Of a DNA stretch of 64,000 nt, positions 32,543 to 41,532 are shown piece by piece. Origin of the DNA: DAOTVY01 sp041082245. Its GTDB lineage: Bacteria; Chloroflexota; Chloroflexia; DTKN01. Under the pieces are notes generated by a model. The model searched no databases and was not told the origin of the DNA. It saw nothing but the letters and a program-made list of their open reading frames with translations. The translations under genes were made by a program, and so were the position numbers. The stretch spans positions 24,879-88,878 of the forward strand of contig JBDOIE010000191.1 of NCBI GenBank assembly GCA_041082245.1, written 5' to 3'. The stretch's first letter is position 1. Each line of letters opens with the position of its first letter.

Positions 32543-34277
32543 GGAAGAGATCTCTGCCCTGACGGCTCCGGAGCCGTCGACCCGGCCGGACTGGATCCTC
32601 CTGGGGACGCGGCTGGTGCTGGCGCTCGGGCTGCTCGTGCTCATTCTGTTCGTCCCGCGCCTCTCTGCGGAACGGCAGCTCCTGGTGCGCGTGCTGCTGG
32701 TCTACCTGGTGCTGATCGGTTGCGAAGCCCTGCTCCTTTGGCGGCGGTGGGGGCAACGCGCAATGCCCCAGGTGGCGCTGGCACTCGATGTCGGGCTGTG
32801 CCTGGTGTTGCTCTTTTTCACCGGAGCGACCCAGAGCCCTCTGATGCCCCTGTTGCTGTTCGTGGTGACAGCCATCAGCATGCGCCTGGGCCTCGCGACC
32901 GGCCTCGGTTTGAACCTGGCGACGCTGCTCGGCTACGGCCTGCTCGTCATGCACGACCAGTTGCGGTTTCCCGCGCGGGTCGACGTGTTGCGCGCGGGGC
33001 TGTTCGGAGCCGCGATTCTGGCGACCGGTGTTTTTGGGGGGCTCATTGCGGAGCATCTGGGCCGGCCGGCCGCGGAGGAGCTGCGCAGCCTGCAGCTTCA
33101 GGTGGAGGAACTGCGCGGCCGGTTGATTCGAGCATCGAAACGGGCGCGCGCGTTCTACGAGATGTCCCACACCCTGAGCGTCAGCCTAAGCTACCAAAAA
33201 GTGCTCGAAGGCATCCTCCAGGAGTGTCGCCGGTTGCTCGACTTTTCCGTAGGCGTTGTGCTGTTGACGGGGGGGAAGGACGAGCTTTCGATCGCAGCTT
33301 CCTCGGGGATGCGCGTGGCCGACAACGACACGCGCGTTTACCTCGTGGGAGGTACCCTCTCGAACTGCCTGGCGACCGCAGAACCTGCCCTCATCGAACA
33401 CCTGGGACGCGACGCCGAGCTTCGCCAGGTGATGGCGCTGCAGCGCTGTCGCTCCGGGATGTGTGTGCCGTTGCGCGCGGGCCTGCGCAACTACGGCGCT
33501 ATCGTCCTGGGCTCGATCAACGAGCAAGCCTACTCGCGCTCCGACCTCGAACAGCTGGTGGCCCTTGCCCACTTTGCCACGATCGCTATCCAGAACGCGC
33601 AGCTCTACCAGGACCTGCGCGACGAGCGCGACAAGATCGTGCGGGCCGAGGAGAACGTACGCAAGGAACTGTCCCGGGACCTGCACGATGGCCCGGCTCA
33701 GGCGCTCGCGGCGATCACCATGAACGTCGAATACATCCGACGCCTGCTTGGCGAGGACCCGAAGAAGGCGTTGGCGGAGCTGGATAACCTGGAGCAGCTT
33801 GCGCGCAAGACCTCCTGGGACATCCGTACGATGCTCTTCGAACTCCGGCCGGTCATTCTGGAAACTCAGGGGCTCGTGCCTACGCTGGAGCAATACGTCC
33901 AGCGTTTCCCGGCCTCCGAGGGGTTGCAGGTGCACCTGGACACCGGCGGTTTCGCGCAGCGCCTGGACCCGAAGGTCGAAGCCACCGTCTTCACGATCAT
34001 GCAGGAAGCGGTCAACAACGCGCGCAAGCATGCCAGAGCAAAGAACGTCTGGATGCGCCTGGCGCGGCAAGGAGGGAACCTGGTCGCGGTCGTGCAGGAT
34101 GACGGCGTCGGGTTCGACGTGGAAGCGGTGCGGGCCGGCTACGAGAAGCGCGGTAGTTTCGGCTTGCTGAACATGGAGGAGCGCGCGCGCTTGATCGGCG
34201 GGCGCACGGAGATCCGCTCCGTTCCGGGGAAGGGGACGGCGGTGATCATCACCGTGCCCCTGGAGGGCAGAGACTGA
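32535..34277 (+). CDS. Sensor histidine kinase (membrane, GAF, HisKA_3 type)
   Basis: A 580-residue NarX/DegS-class kinase. The N-terminal membrane region has about six helices (20-175), then a short coiled coil and a GAF-like domain (about 205-358). The dimerisation box holds the phospho-acceptor His384 in SRDLHDGPAQAL. A HATPase domain follows (QEAVNNARKHA, DDGVGFD, GSFGLLNMEERARLIGG). This class normally works with a LuxR/NarL-type response regulator, but no such gene adjoins it. The start overlaps the MerR stop by eight bases, and GGGAGGAG precedes it. Confidence 0.93.
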   Translation: MDEEEISALTAPEPSTRPDWILLGTRLVLALGLLVLILFVPRLSAERQLLVRVLLVYLVLIGCEALLLWRRWGQRAMPQVALALDVGLCLVLLFFTGATQSPLMPLLLFVVTAISMRLGLATGLGLNLATLLGYGLLVMHDQLRFPARVDVLRAGLFGAAILATGVFGGLIAEHLGRPAAEELRSLQLQVEELRGRLIRASKRARAFYEMSHTLSVSLSYQKVLEGILQECRRLLDFSVGVVLLTGGKDELSIAASSGMRVADNDTRVYLVGGTLSNCLATAEPALIEHLGRDAELRQVMALQRCRSGMCVPLRAGLRNYGAIVLGSINEQAYSRSDLEQLVALAHFATIAIQNAQLYQDLRDERDKIVRAEENVRKELSRDLHDGPAQALAAITMNVEYIRRLLGEDPKKALAELDNLEQLARKTSWDIRTMLFELRPVILETQGLVPTLEQYVQRFPASEGLQVHLDTGGFAQRLDPKVEATVFTIMQEAVNNARKHARAKNVWMRLARQGGNLVAVVQDDGVGFDVEAVRAGYEKRGSFGLLNMEERARLIGGRTEIRSVPGKGTAVIITVPLEGRD

Positions 34278-35572
34278 TGCGAGCGCTGCTGCTCTTTCTC
34301 TTTACGGTAGCGGTCTTTTTTATGGCTCAAGGGACGGGCAACCGCATCCTGTTCCATCTGTTCTACCTGCTGGCCGCGCTCCTGGTGGTGTGCTACCTGT
34401 GGGCGCAGATGAACCGTCGCGGGCTGAACGCCTGGAGGGAACTGCGCACCACGCGAGCTCAGGTCGGTAAGGAGATCGAGGAGCGCCTGGTCGTGCACAA
34501 CCAGAGCGCCTGGCCCAAACTGTGGGTGGAGGTGGAGGACCGCAACGACCTTCCCGGCCACGCGACCCGTTTCGTGACCAGCGTTCCTCCGAAGGAACGG
34601 AGGCGCCTCTGGGCACGCACGACCTGTCGCCTGCGTGGAAAGTACACCTTTGGGCCGATCTGGATCTCCACGGGTGATCCACTTGGGCTCTTCCTTTTCC
34701 GTCACTGCATCCCGACGACGACGGAAGTGCTTGTCTATCCGGCTACCGAACCGGTCTACGGATTTCACCTGCCCCCGGCTGAATTGCCCGGGGGCACTGC
34801 CACCCGACGACGTACCCATCAGGTGACCCCGAACGTATCCGAGATCCGCGACTATGCTCCAGGCGATAGCTACAACCGTATCCACTGGCGGTCTACCGCA
34901 CGCCATCGGCGGTTGATCGTAAAAGAGTTCGAGCTGGACCCTTCGGCGGATGTCTGGATTGTCCTCGACCTGGAACGCGGCGTGCAACGCAGCGAGGCGT
35001 GGCGTGGTGCGCCTCCGCCGGATATCGCTCAGGAGGTCCGCACCGCCGAGTCGACCGAAGAGTACATCATCACGGCTGCGGCCTCGCTCGGCCGGCACCT
35101 GATCCTTCAGCAGCGGCGAAACACCGGCCTGATCGCGTGGGGCCAGTACCGGGAGGTGATCCCCCCAGAACGCGAACCGCGACAGTTCTACCGTTTCCTG
35201 GAAAGCCTGGCGATCCTGCGTGCCCACGGGACGACGCCGCTGGCGCAAGTGCTGGCTGCAGAGGCGAACCGCTTCGGCCGGCACACCAGCTTGATCGTCA
35301 TCACTTGCTCGACGGACCCGCGGTGGGTGCAGCTGGGGTTGCGCGATCTCCTGTACAGCGGCGTGCATGCCGTGGCGGTGCTTGTGGACGGCGCGACCTT
35401 CGGTGGGTGGCAAGAACTGGAGGCGGTGCGCGCGGAGCTCATTGTGCAGCGGGTTCCGTACTATATCCTTCGCAAAGGCGAACCGATCGGGCAGGCGCTG
35501 AGCAGCCTGGTGAGCGAGGCTTTCCCCTTTGTCGGCGCCCGTTTGGTGGGCGAACGATCCGCCGCGCTCTAG
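34277..35572 (+). CDS. DUF58-domain protein
   Basis: A 431-residue protein with two N-terminal hydrophobic helices (about 3-18 and 22-42). A beta-rich domain with GDPLGLF follows, then the DUF58 signature IRDYAPGDSYNRIHWRSTAR (about 192-211) with KEFELDPSADVWIVLDLE, and a vWA-like C-terminal part. DUF58 proteins usually lie beside a MoxR ATPase and a transglutaminase-like gene; neither is here. The start shares a base with the histidine kinase stop, so it is translationally coupled. Function is unknown, probably membrane-associated. Confidence 0.9.
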   Translation: MRALLLFLFTVAVFFMAQGTGNRILFHLFYLLAALLVVCYLWAQMNRRGLNAWRELRTTRAQVGKEIEERLVVHNQSAWPKLWVEVEDRNDLPGHATRFVTSVPPKERRRLWARTTCRLRGKYTFGPIWISTGDPLGLFLFRHCIPTTTEVLVYPATEPVYGFHLPPAELPGGTATRRRTHQVTPNVSEIRDYAPGDSYNRIHWRSTARHRRLIVKEFELDPSADVWIVLDLERGVQRSEAWRGAPPPDIAQEVRTAESTEEYIITAAASLGRHLILQQRRNTGLIAWGQYREVIPPEREPRQFYRFLESLAILRAHGTTPLAQVLAAEANRFGRHTSLIVITCSTDPRWVQLGLRDLLYSGVHAVAVLVDGATFGGWQELEAVRAELIVQRVPYYILRKGEPIGQALSSLVSEAFPFVGARLVGERSAAL

Positions 35573-35583
35573 TTGCTCCGGAG

Positions 35584-36951
35584 ATGTCTCCCCTGAGCTT
35601 CCACCAGATGATTTCCGAGCTGGAAAGCTACCTTTCGCTTTACGTCCGGCGAAAGGAATCCTTTCCGGACCACGCGCACGCGAGTCCGCTGCGGGCCCGC
35701 CGTCTGCTCGATCGCTTGGGAGCTCCAGACGCACGCATGCCGATCGTGCGAGTGATCGGCACAAAAGGTAAGGGCTCGACTGCCGCGATGCTGGAGGCCG
35801 TGCTGCGTGCTGCGGGGTACCGGACGGGCCTGTACACGTCGCCGCACCTGCATACACCCCGGGAACGCATCCGGGTCGATGGCCTGCCCATTGGTCGCGA
35901 CGAGTTCCTTTCCGGCCTCCGATTCGTTCTTCCTGAACTCGAGGCGAGCCTGGCATGGGAAATCGGTCCGCTGACGCTCTTCGAAGGACTCACGGCGCTC
36001 GCGATGCGGCATTTCGCGCAGCAGGGGGTCGAGCTCGCGGTGGTCGAGGCGGGCATGGGGGGACGGAGCGATGCCACCCATGCCCTTCGGCCTGTCCTGA
36101 CCGTCCTTACGCCGATTTCGCTCGACCACCAGGCCTACCTGGGGGACACCGTGGTGGAAATCGCCGCAGAGAAGGCGGGAGCGGTCCCCGAAGGCGGGAT
36201 GGTCGCCTGCGCGCGGCAGGAACCTGATGCATGGGAGGTTGTGCTGCGGCACTGCCGGGCGGTCGGGGCGACGGTGCACACCATTCCAGAGGAGCTTGCG
36301 ACGGTGCCAGGGTTGGCCGGCCCCCACCAGCGGGAGAACGCCCGTCTGGTGGTACTCGCCGTCATGCTGCTGCGGTCCCACGGCTGGCACATCCCGGAGG
36401 ATGCGGTGCGCGAAGGGCTGCGCGATGTACAGTGGCCGGGCCGCCTGGAGATCGTGGCCGGCCGGCCGCTTACCGTGGTCGACGGGGCGCACAACCCTGC
36501 GGCGGCGAAAGCGCTGGCCTCTGCCCTGGTCGAAGAGGGCTTCGCGAAACGGCAGCCGCGCATCCTCGTCTTGGGTGCATCTGCGGACAAGGACCTGCTC
36601 GGCCTGATCCGTCCGCTGGTGCCGCTTGCGGACCAGGTGGTGACCACGCGAGCGGCGCACCACCGGGCGGTGGACGACCAGGTCCTCGCCGCGCTGGTGG
36701 AGAGACAGGGCGTTCCGGCTCGGCCGGCAAACCCGGTAGCGGAGGCGTTGCGGATCGCCCGCGAACGGGCCGGGCCAGAGGGCCTGGTCTGTGTCACCGG
36801 CTCCTTCTTCGTTGTCGCCGAAGCCCGAGAAGCGCTGGGACTTGCCGTCCGCGAGCCGTGGCCGGAGCCGGTTCCCTCGGGCGCGTACGATTTGCCCGGC
36901 GCCACTGGACGTGCTATAATGCGCGGCGATTCGCGCGCTGGTGGGCCCTGA
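35584..36951 (+). CDS. folC: Folylpolyglutamate synthase / dihydrofolate synthase
   Basis: An ATP-dependent ligase adding glutamate to dihydropteroate or folates, 455 residues. Visible motifs are the P-loop VRVIGTKGKGSTAAML, TSPHLHTPRERIRV, EAGMGGRSDATHAL, and the C-terminal-domain VVDGAHNPAAAKAL. The Mur-ligase-like architecture is complete. ATG 35584 has CCGGAG immediately upstream, a poorly spaced ribosome-binding site. It lies 11 bases after the DUF58 gene, so translation may rely on coupling. The 3' end contains the promoter of the next gene. Confidence 0.93.
   Translation: MSPLSFHQMISELESYLSLYVRRKESFPDHAHASPLRARRLLDRLGAPDARMPIVRVIGTKGKGSTAAMLEAVLRAAGYRTGLYTSPHLHTPRERIRVDGLPIGRDEFLSGLRFVLPELEASLAWEIGPLTLFEGLTALAMRHFAQQGVELAVVEAGMGGRSDATHALRPVLTVLTPISLDHQAYLGDTVVEIAAEKAGAVPEGGMVACARQEPDAWEVVLRHCRAVGATVHTIPEELATVPGLAGPHQRENARLVVLAVMLLRSHGWHIPEDAVREGLRDVQWPGRLEIVAGRPLTVVDGAHNPAAAKALASALVEEGFAKRQPRILVLGASADKDLLGLIRPLVPLADQVVTTRAAHHRAVDDQVLAALVERQGVPARPANPVAEALRIARERAGPEGLVCVTGSFFVVAEAREALGLAVREPWPEPVPSGAYDLPGATGRAIMRGDSRAGGP
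36892..36920 (+). promoter_or_regulatory. Promoter of the tandem glycosidase genes, inside the end of folC
   Basis: TTGCCC (36892-36897), a 17-bp spacer and TATAAT (36915-36920), 53 bases upstream of the glycosidase ATG and within folC codons. Confidence 0.75.
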
Positions 36952-36973
36952 GTACGGAGAGGAGGTTCGCTCG

Positions 36974-38683
36974 ATGGCGGTACGTCGTTCCGTGTCGTGG
37001 CTGCTGCTCCTGCTCGTGTTGCTCGGGAGCTTCACAGCTGTGCCTGCATCGGCGGCTCCCGGGTCCACCCGTTCCCGCTACTTTCCACAAACCGGGCACA
37101 CGGTCTCCGGGGCCTTCCTGGACTACTGGGAGCGGTACGGGGGGCTGTACATCTTCGGGTACCCGATGACGGACGAATTTATGGATGTCAGCACGGACGG
37201 GAACGTCTACCTCACCCAGTACTTCGAGCGCGCGATCTTTGAGTACCATCCGGAGTACGCCGGGACCCGCTACCAGGTCCTGCTGCGGCTGCTCGGAGTG
37301 ATCGTCACCCAGGGGCGCTGGTTCGACCCTGCACCGCCTCCGCACTACGATACACCGGGGCGGCTCTACTTCCCCTACTACGGGGGACATTCGCTCTCCG
37401 GCCTCTTCCTCTCGTACTGGCAACGCCACGGGGGATTGCCCATCTTCGGATATCCGATCTCCGAACCGTTCTACGAAGTGAGCCCGACGGACGGCCAGAC
37501 CTATCTCGTGCAATACTTCGAGCGGAACCGGTTCGAGTACCATCCTGAACTGGCTGGGACGCCCTACGAGGTCCTCTTGGGACTGCTGGGTTCCGAGTAC
37601 CTGGCCTCGCACCCGATCTCCACCCCTCCCACCCCGCCTGCGCCGCCCCCGCCTCAGGCATCCGGGATGATCTACGGCTTCGACGTCCACCTGACGGGCG
37701 CGAATTTGAACCGCGTGCTCGACCTCGTCCAGCGGGCAGGCTTCGGCTGGATCCGCCAGCAGGTACACTGGGCGGACATCGAGCCGGCCAAGGGCTCGTA
37801 CAACTGGGGTTTCCTGGACCAGATCGTCGATACGGCATCCCGGCGAGGGGTTCGGGTGCTGTTCAGCATTGTCTGGTCCCCTTCCTGGGCGAGGCACGAT
37901 GGCGGCCACGGGATGCCGGACAACCCGGCGGACCTGGGTGATTTCCTGGCCGCGATGGCTTCCCGCTACAAGGGGAAGGGGATGGCCTATGAGATCTGGA
38001 ACGAGCAGAACTATGCCGTGGAGAATGCGGGGTATGTCGCAGGGCCGGGGCGGTATGTGGAGTTGTTGAAGGTGGCCTACAGCCGGATCAAGCAGTCGGA
38101 CCCCGGCGCGATCGTGGTGTGTGGGCCGCTCACCCCCACGGGCGTGAACAACCCCTACGTCGCGATCGATGACCTGACCTACCTGCGCCAGATGCTGGAG
38201 TACCAGGGTGGGGCAATCCGGAACTATTTCGACGTGCTCGGTGTCCATGTGGCGGGGGCGAACAACCCGCCCGACACACTCTGGCCGGAGAACCCCGGCC
38301 CTGACGGATGGACGGACCACACGAGCCACTACTTCCGCCACCTGGAAAAGATCCGGGCGGTGGTGGAAGCGGCCGGTATGGGGGACAAGAAGATCTGGGT
38401 CACCGAGTTCGGGTGGGCGTCGACCGAGAACGTGACCGACCGTGCGGCTCCGGGCTACGAATACGCCTACCAGAACTCGGAACAGGAACAGGCCTCGTAC
38501 CTCGTACGTGCCTTCGAGAAGGGCCGCACCGAGTACCAGCCCTGGCTCGGCGCGATGTTCCTGTGGAACCTGAACTTCGCGCAGGAATTCCCGCCCTGGG
38601 ACGAGAAAGCCCCCTTCGGCGTCATCCGGCCGGATGGCACCCCGCGGCCGGCCTACGAGGCGCTCGTGCGGATGCCGAAGTGA
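36974..38683 (+). CDS. Secreted clan GH-A glycoside hydrolase with two N-terminal FGYP repeats
   Basis: A 569-residue protein. The signal peptide (about 8-30) is followed by two copies of a 65-residue unit (about 45-109 and 141-206) with the pattern F..YW.R.GGL.IFGYP...F..V..DG..YL.QYFER..FEYHPE. A Pro-rich linker comes next, then a TIM-barrel glycosidase domain (about 232-569). The probable acid/base Glu344 is in YEIWNEQN and the nucleophile Glu478 in VTEFGWAS, the clan GH-A pattern (GH5/GH39-like). Substrate unknown. The repeats may bind cell wall or polysaccharide. Paralogous to the next gene. ATG 36974 follows GGAGG. Confidence 0.85.
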   Translation: MAVRRSVSWLLLLLVLLGSFTAVPASAAPGSTRSRYFPQTGHTVSGAFLDYWERYGGLYIFGYPMTDEFMDVSTDGNVYLTQYFERAIFEYHPEYAGTRYQVLLRLLGVIVTQGRWFDPAPPPHYDTPGRLYFPYYGGHSLSGLFLSYWQRHGGLPIFGYPISEPFYEVSPTDGQTYLVQYFERNRFEYHPELAGTPYEVLLGLLGSEYLASHPISTPPTPPAPPPPQASGMIYGFDVHLTGANLNRVLDLVQRAGFGWIRQQVHWADIEPAKGSYNWGFLDQIVDTASRRGVRVLFSIVWSPSWARHDGGHGMPDNPADLGDFLAAMASRYKGKGMAYEIWNEQNYAVENAGYVAGPGRYVELLKVAYSRIKQSDPGAIVVCGPLTPTGVNNPYVAIDDLTYLRQMLEYQGGAIRNYFDVLGVHVAGANNPPDTLWPENPGPDGWTDHTSHYFRHLEKIRAVVEAAGMGDKKIWVTEFGWASTENVTDRAAPGYEYAYQNSEQEQASYLVRAFEKGRTEYQPWLGAMFLWNLNFAQEFPPWDEKAPFGVIRPDGTPRPAYEALVRMPK

Positions 38684-38710
38684 GCGTAGCGACTTACCAA
38701 GGAGGATGGC

Positions 38711-39952
38711 ATGAAGCACCGCTGGTGGATACCCTTGAGTTGGCTTCTTGTGGCCGCGTTTCTGGTTTCCTGCGGACAACCACCCAGCACCCCGGGTGGC
38801 CCGACCCAGACGCCTCTCCCTCCGGCATCGCCCACCGAGGCGCCTACCCCGACCCCGCCTCCCACAGCGACGCCTTTGCCCGATCCCACCTTCCCGATGA
38901 AAACGCCCTATTTCTCTTTCGGGATCGACGTGCACCTGTATTACATGGACTATGACCAGGTGATGGGATTCGTGGACGACCTCGGGGCGGAGTGGGTACG
39001 CCAGCAGGTGAGCTGGCGGGACATCGAGGCGGCCAAAGGGGAGTACATCTGGGACGAACTGGACAACGTGGTTGCCGCCGTGGGCCGCCACAACCGGAAG
39101 CTCCTGGTGAGCATCGTCCGGTCCCCGGCCTGGGCTACGGAGACGGGCGGCTATGGGATGCCGGCGGACCCGAACGACCTGGGCGACTTTCTCGCCGACA
39201 TGGCGACGCGCTATCAGGGGAAGATCCAGGCCTACGAGATCTGGAACGAGCAGAACTACGCCGTGGAGAACGACGGCTATGTGGAAGGAGCCGGGCGGTA
39301 TGTGGAGCTCCTTAAGGTCGCCTACACCCGGATCAAACAGGTCGACCCCTACGCCATCGTGCTGTTTGGCCCGCTGACCCCCACCGGCTGGGACGATCCC
39401 GCGGTTTCGATCCCTGACGTCAAGTACCTGCGGGAGGCATACGCCTACAACGGCGGCGAGGTGCGGAACTACTTCGACGTGCTCGCAGTACACGTCGCGG
39501 GGACGCACAACCCTCCGGATACGCTCTGGCCCGAGAAACCCGGTCCCTACCCGAACTGGTTGGACCATTCGACGCACTATTTCCGCCACGTGGAGAACAT
39601 CCGCGCCGTGATGGAGGAGAACGGGGACGGGGACAAGCAGATCTGGATCACCGAGTTCGGTTGGGCTTCCATCGAGGGGATCACCGATACCCCGGCACAG
39701 GGGTACGAGTATGCGGCGGACAACACCGCGAAGCAACAGGCCGAGTACATCGTGCAGGCGCTGGAAATGGGGCGAACGATCTACCAGCCCTGGCTTGGGG
39801 CGATGTTCATCTGGAACCTGAACTTTGCCCCGATCACGCCCCCGAGCGACGAGAAGGCGGCGTTCGGGCTGCTGAACGCGGCCTGGGAGCCGCGGCCGGC
39901 TTACAAGGCGGTCAAAGCCTACATCGCGCAGTACTCCCAATGGAAGCCCTGA
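38711..39952 (+). CDS. Lipoprotein clan GH-A glycoside hydrolase, tandem paralogue
   Basis: A 413-residue protein. The signal peptide ends in the lipobox LVSC (Cys at about 21), so it is probably lipid-anchored. A Thr/Pro-rich linker (about 25-60) precedes the glycosidase domain, with acid/base Glu180 (YEIWNEQN) and nucleophile Glu315 (ITEFGWAS). The spacing of 135 residues matches the 134 in the upstream paralogue. Long stretches are nearly identical to that gene (for example EIWNEQNYAVEN, GRYVELLKVAY), so it arose by tandem duplication with a swapped N-terminus. It lacks the FGYP repeats. It lies 27 bases after the first gene. Confidence 0.87.
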   Translation: MKHRWWIPLSWLLVAAFLVSCGQPPSTPGGPTQTPLPPASPTEAPTPTPPPTATPLPDPTFPMKTPYFSFGIDVHLYYMDYDQVMGFVDDLGAEWVRQQVSWRDIEAAKGEYIWDELDNVVAAVGRHNRKLLVSIVRSPAWATETGGYGMPADPNDLGDFLADMATRYQGKIQAYEIWNEQNYAVENDGYVEGAGRYVELLKVAYTRIKQVDPYAIVLFGPLTPTGWDDPAVSIPDVKYLREAYAYNGGEVRNYFDVLAVHVAGTHNPPDTLWPEKPGPYPNWLDHSTHYFRHVENIRAVMEENGDGDKQIWITEFGWASIEGITDTPAQGYEYAADNTAKQQAEYIVQALEMGRTIYQPWLGAMFIWNLNFAPITPPSDEKAAFGLLNAAWEPRPAYKAVKAYIAQYSQWKP

Positions 39953-39968
39953 GAGAAGGAGGCGCGGG

Positions 39969-40790
39969 GTGCTGGACGCAACGCTTTCCGTCGTCCTGCC
40001 CGCACACAACGAAGAGGCGAATATCGAGGTCGTGGTCCGTTCCTGCCTGGAAGTGCTGCCCGGGCTGGTACGCGACTTTGAGATCATCGTCGTAGACGAC
40101 GGCAGCCGCGACGCGACCCCCCAGATCACCGACCGGCTGGCGGCTGAAAACACGCACGTGGTGGCGCTACACCACACGGTAAACCGGGGCTATGGGGACG
40201 CGCTCACCACCGGATTTTCCCATAGCCGCGGCGACTATGTGATGTTCATGGATGCGGACCGCCAGTTCGACATCGCTGATCTGGAACGCTTCCTCCCCTA
40301 CATCGGCGTTTACGATATCGTGGCCGGCTACCGTATCCGGCGACGCGATCCGTGGCTCCGGCTGGTGTACGCGGCGATCTTTAACCTGGCGGTGCGGGTC
40401 TTCTTCGGCATCCGCCTGCGCGACATCGACTGCGCCTTCAAAGTGTTTCGGGGCGACCTGCTGCGCGGCATGGACCTCACCTTCGGGGGTGCCCTGATCA
40501 ATACCGAGATGCTCGCGAAGGCGCGGAAAGCTGGGGCAACCCTGACCGAGGTTGGGGTACACCACTATCCCCGTCTGGTCGGGGAACAGTCAGGGGGCAG
40601 TTTCCGGGTGGTTTTTCGCGCGATGCGGGACTTTTTCCGGCTCTGGGCGTACATGCGGCACTATGTCCCGCCCAGCGGGATCGTCGTGCGGCAGCCGCTC
40701 ATCCCGGAACAGGTCGCTGCGATCGCGGTCGGAAGCGGCCTTCTGGTGGGCCTGCTCTGCTGGCTTGCCTGGCGCTTGATGCGGCGTTAG
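39969..40790 (+). CDS. Family 2 glycosyltransferase (dolichol-phosphate-mannose-synthase-like)
   Basis: A 273-residue GT-A enzyme. The N-terminus is LSVVLPAHNEEANIEVVV, then IIVVDDGSRDATP, the metal-binding MDADRQFD, and the IDCAFKVFR segment typical of polyprenyl-phosphate glycosyltransferases. A C-terminal membrane helix lies at about 248-268. It probably transfers a sugar to a lipid carrier at the inner membrane face; sugar and acceptor are unknown. The start is GTG 39969 with GGAGG upstream, 16 bases after the lipoprotein glycosidase. Confidence 0.88.
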   Translation: MLDATLSVVLPAHNEEANIEVVVRSCLEVLPGLVRDFEIIVVDDGSRDATPQITDRLAAENTHVVALHHTVNRGYGDALTTGFSHSRGDYVMFMDADRQFDIADLERFLPYIGVYDIVAGYRIRRRDPWLRLVYAAIFNLAVRVFFGIRLRDIDCAFKVFRGDLLRGMDLTFGGALINTEMLAKARKAGATLTEVGVHHYPRLVGEQSGGSFRVVFRAMRDFFRLWAYMRHYVPPSGIVVRQPLIPEQVAAIAVGSGLLVGLLCWLAWRLMRR

Positions 40791-40827
40791 GAGCGAGATC
40801 GCCGGATGCAGGCGGAGGAGGTGGGAC

Positions 40828-41514
40828 GTGGAACTGCGCGACCTCCTGGCGGTGTTGTTTGCGTACCTTCTTGGTTCGATCCCCTTCGCCTATCTGATCA
40901 CGCGGCGCCGCACCGGATTGGACATCCGTGAGGTCGGAGAGGGAAACGTCGGTGGCCGGAACGTCTGGCACGTGGTCGGGCCAGCCTGGGGTACCATCGT
41001 CTCGCTGCTCGATGGCCTCAAAGGGATGGCCGCGGTGATGTTTGCGCGCGACGTGCTGCACGTTGCTCCGGCCTTTGCGCTGCTTGCTGGGCCGGCGGCA
41101 ATCGCCGGACACGGTTTCCCCGTCTTCCTTCGCTTCCGAGGAGGCAAGGGTGTCGCCTCGACGATCGGGGTGATCATGGCCTGGATGCCGGAGGCAGCGC
41201 TCGGGGGGCTGGCGCTGTTCGGCCTGTCCCAGCTCTTCCTGCACGATTTTAACAAGAGCATCGTCGTGGGCGTGCTCACGATGCTTCTCCTGCCGCGCGT
41301 GTTCGGTTACCCCTGGCCGATGGTGTTCTATGCCCTTGCGCTGTTCCTGGCGCTGGCGCTGAAGAAATGGCTCGACGCGCCCCACGAACGCCGCGTTTGG
41401 GCGGCGGCTGGCTGGCACGACGGCGCCCGGCCCGGGTTTTTCCGCGAGGATGTCTCAGAAGAACCGGAGACGCAGGAGTCCCCCGACCCGCCGACTGCGG
41501 CACAGCATGTTTGA
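40828..41514 (+). CDS. plsY: Acyl-phosphate:glycerol-3-phosphate acyltransferase
   Basis: An integral membrane enzyme making lysophosphatidic acid from acyl phosphate. Its 228 residues include the PlsY motifs LLGSIPFAYL, GEGNVGGRNVW (usually GSGNxGATN), DGLKG, and HGFPVFLRFRGGKGVAS (phosphate-binding loop). About five membrane helices are present. The C-terminal hydrophilic tail of about 45 residues (HDGARPGFFREDVSEEP and following) is longer than usual. plsX is not nearby. The start is GTG 40828 with GGAGGAGG upstream. It lies between two glycosyltransferases. Confidence 0.92.
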   Translation: MELRDLLAVLFAYLLGSIPFAYLITRRRTGLDIREVGEGNVGGRNVWHVVGPAWGTIVSLLDGLKGMAAVMFARDVLHVAPAFALLAGPAAIAGHGFPVFLRFRGGKGVASTIGVIMAWMPEAALGGLALFGLSQLFLHDFNKSIVVGVLTMLLLPRVFGYPWPMVFYALALFLALALKKWLDAPHERRVWAAAGWHDGARPGFFREDVSEEPETQESPDPPTAAQHV

Positions 41515-41532
41515 TCGACCGAAGGAGAGGCG

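Noticed and set aside
36914..40177. A 1087-codon minus-strand frame opposite the two glycosidase genes
   Set aside because: Same reasoning: low-complexity basic sequence, while the plus strand encodes two clear GH-A enzymes and a GT2.
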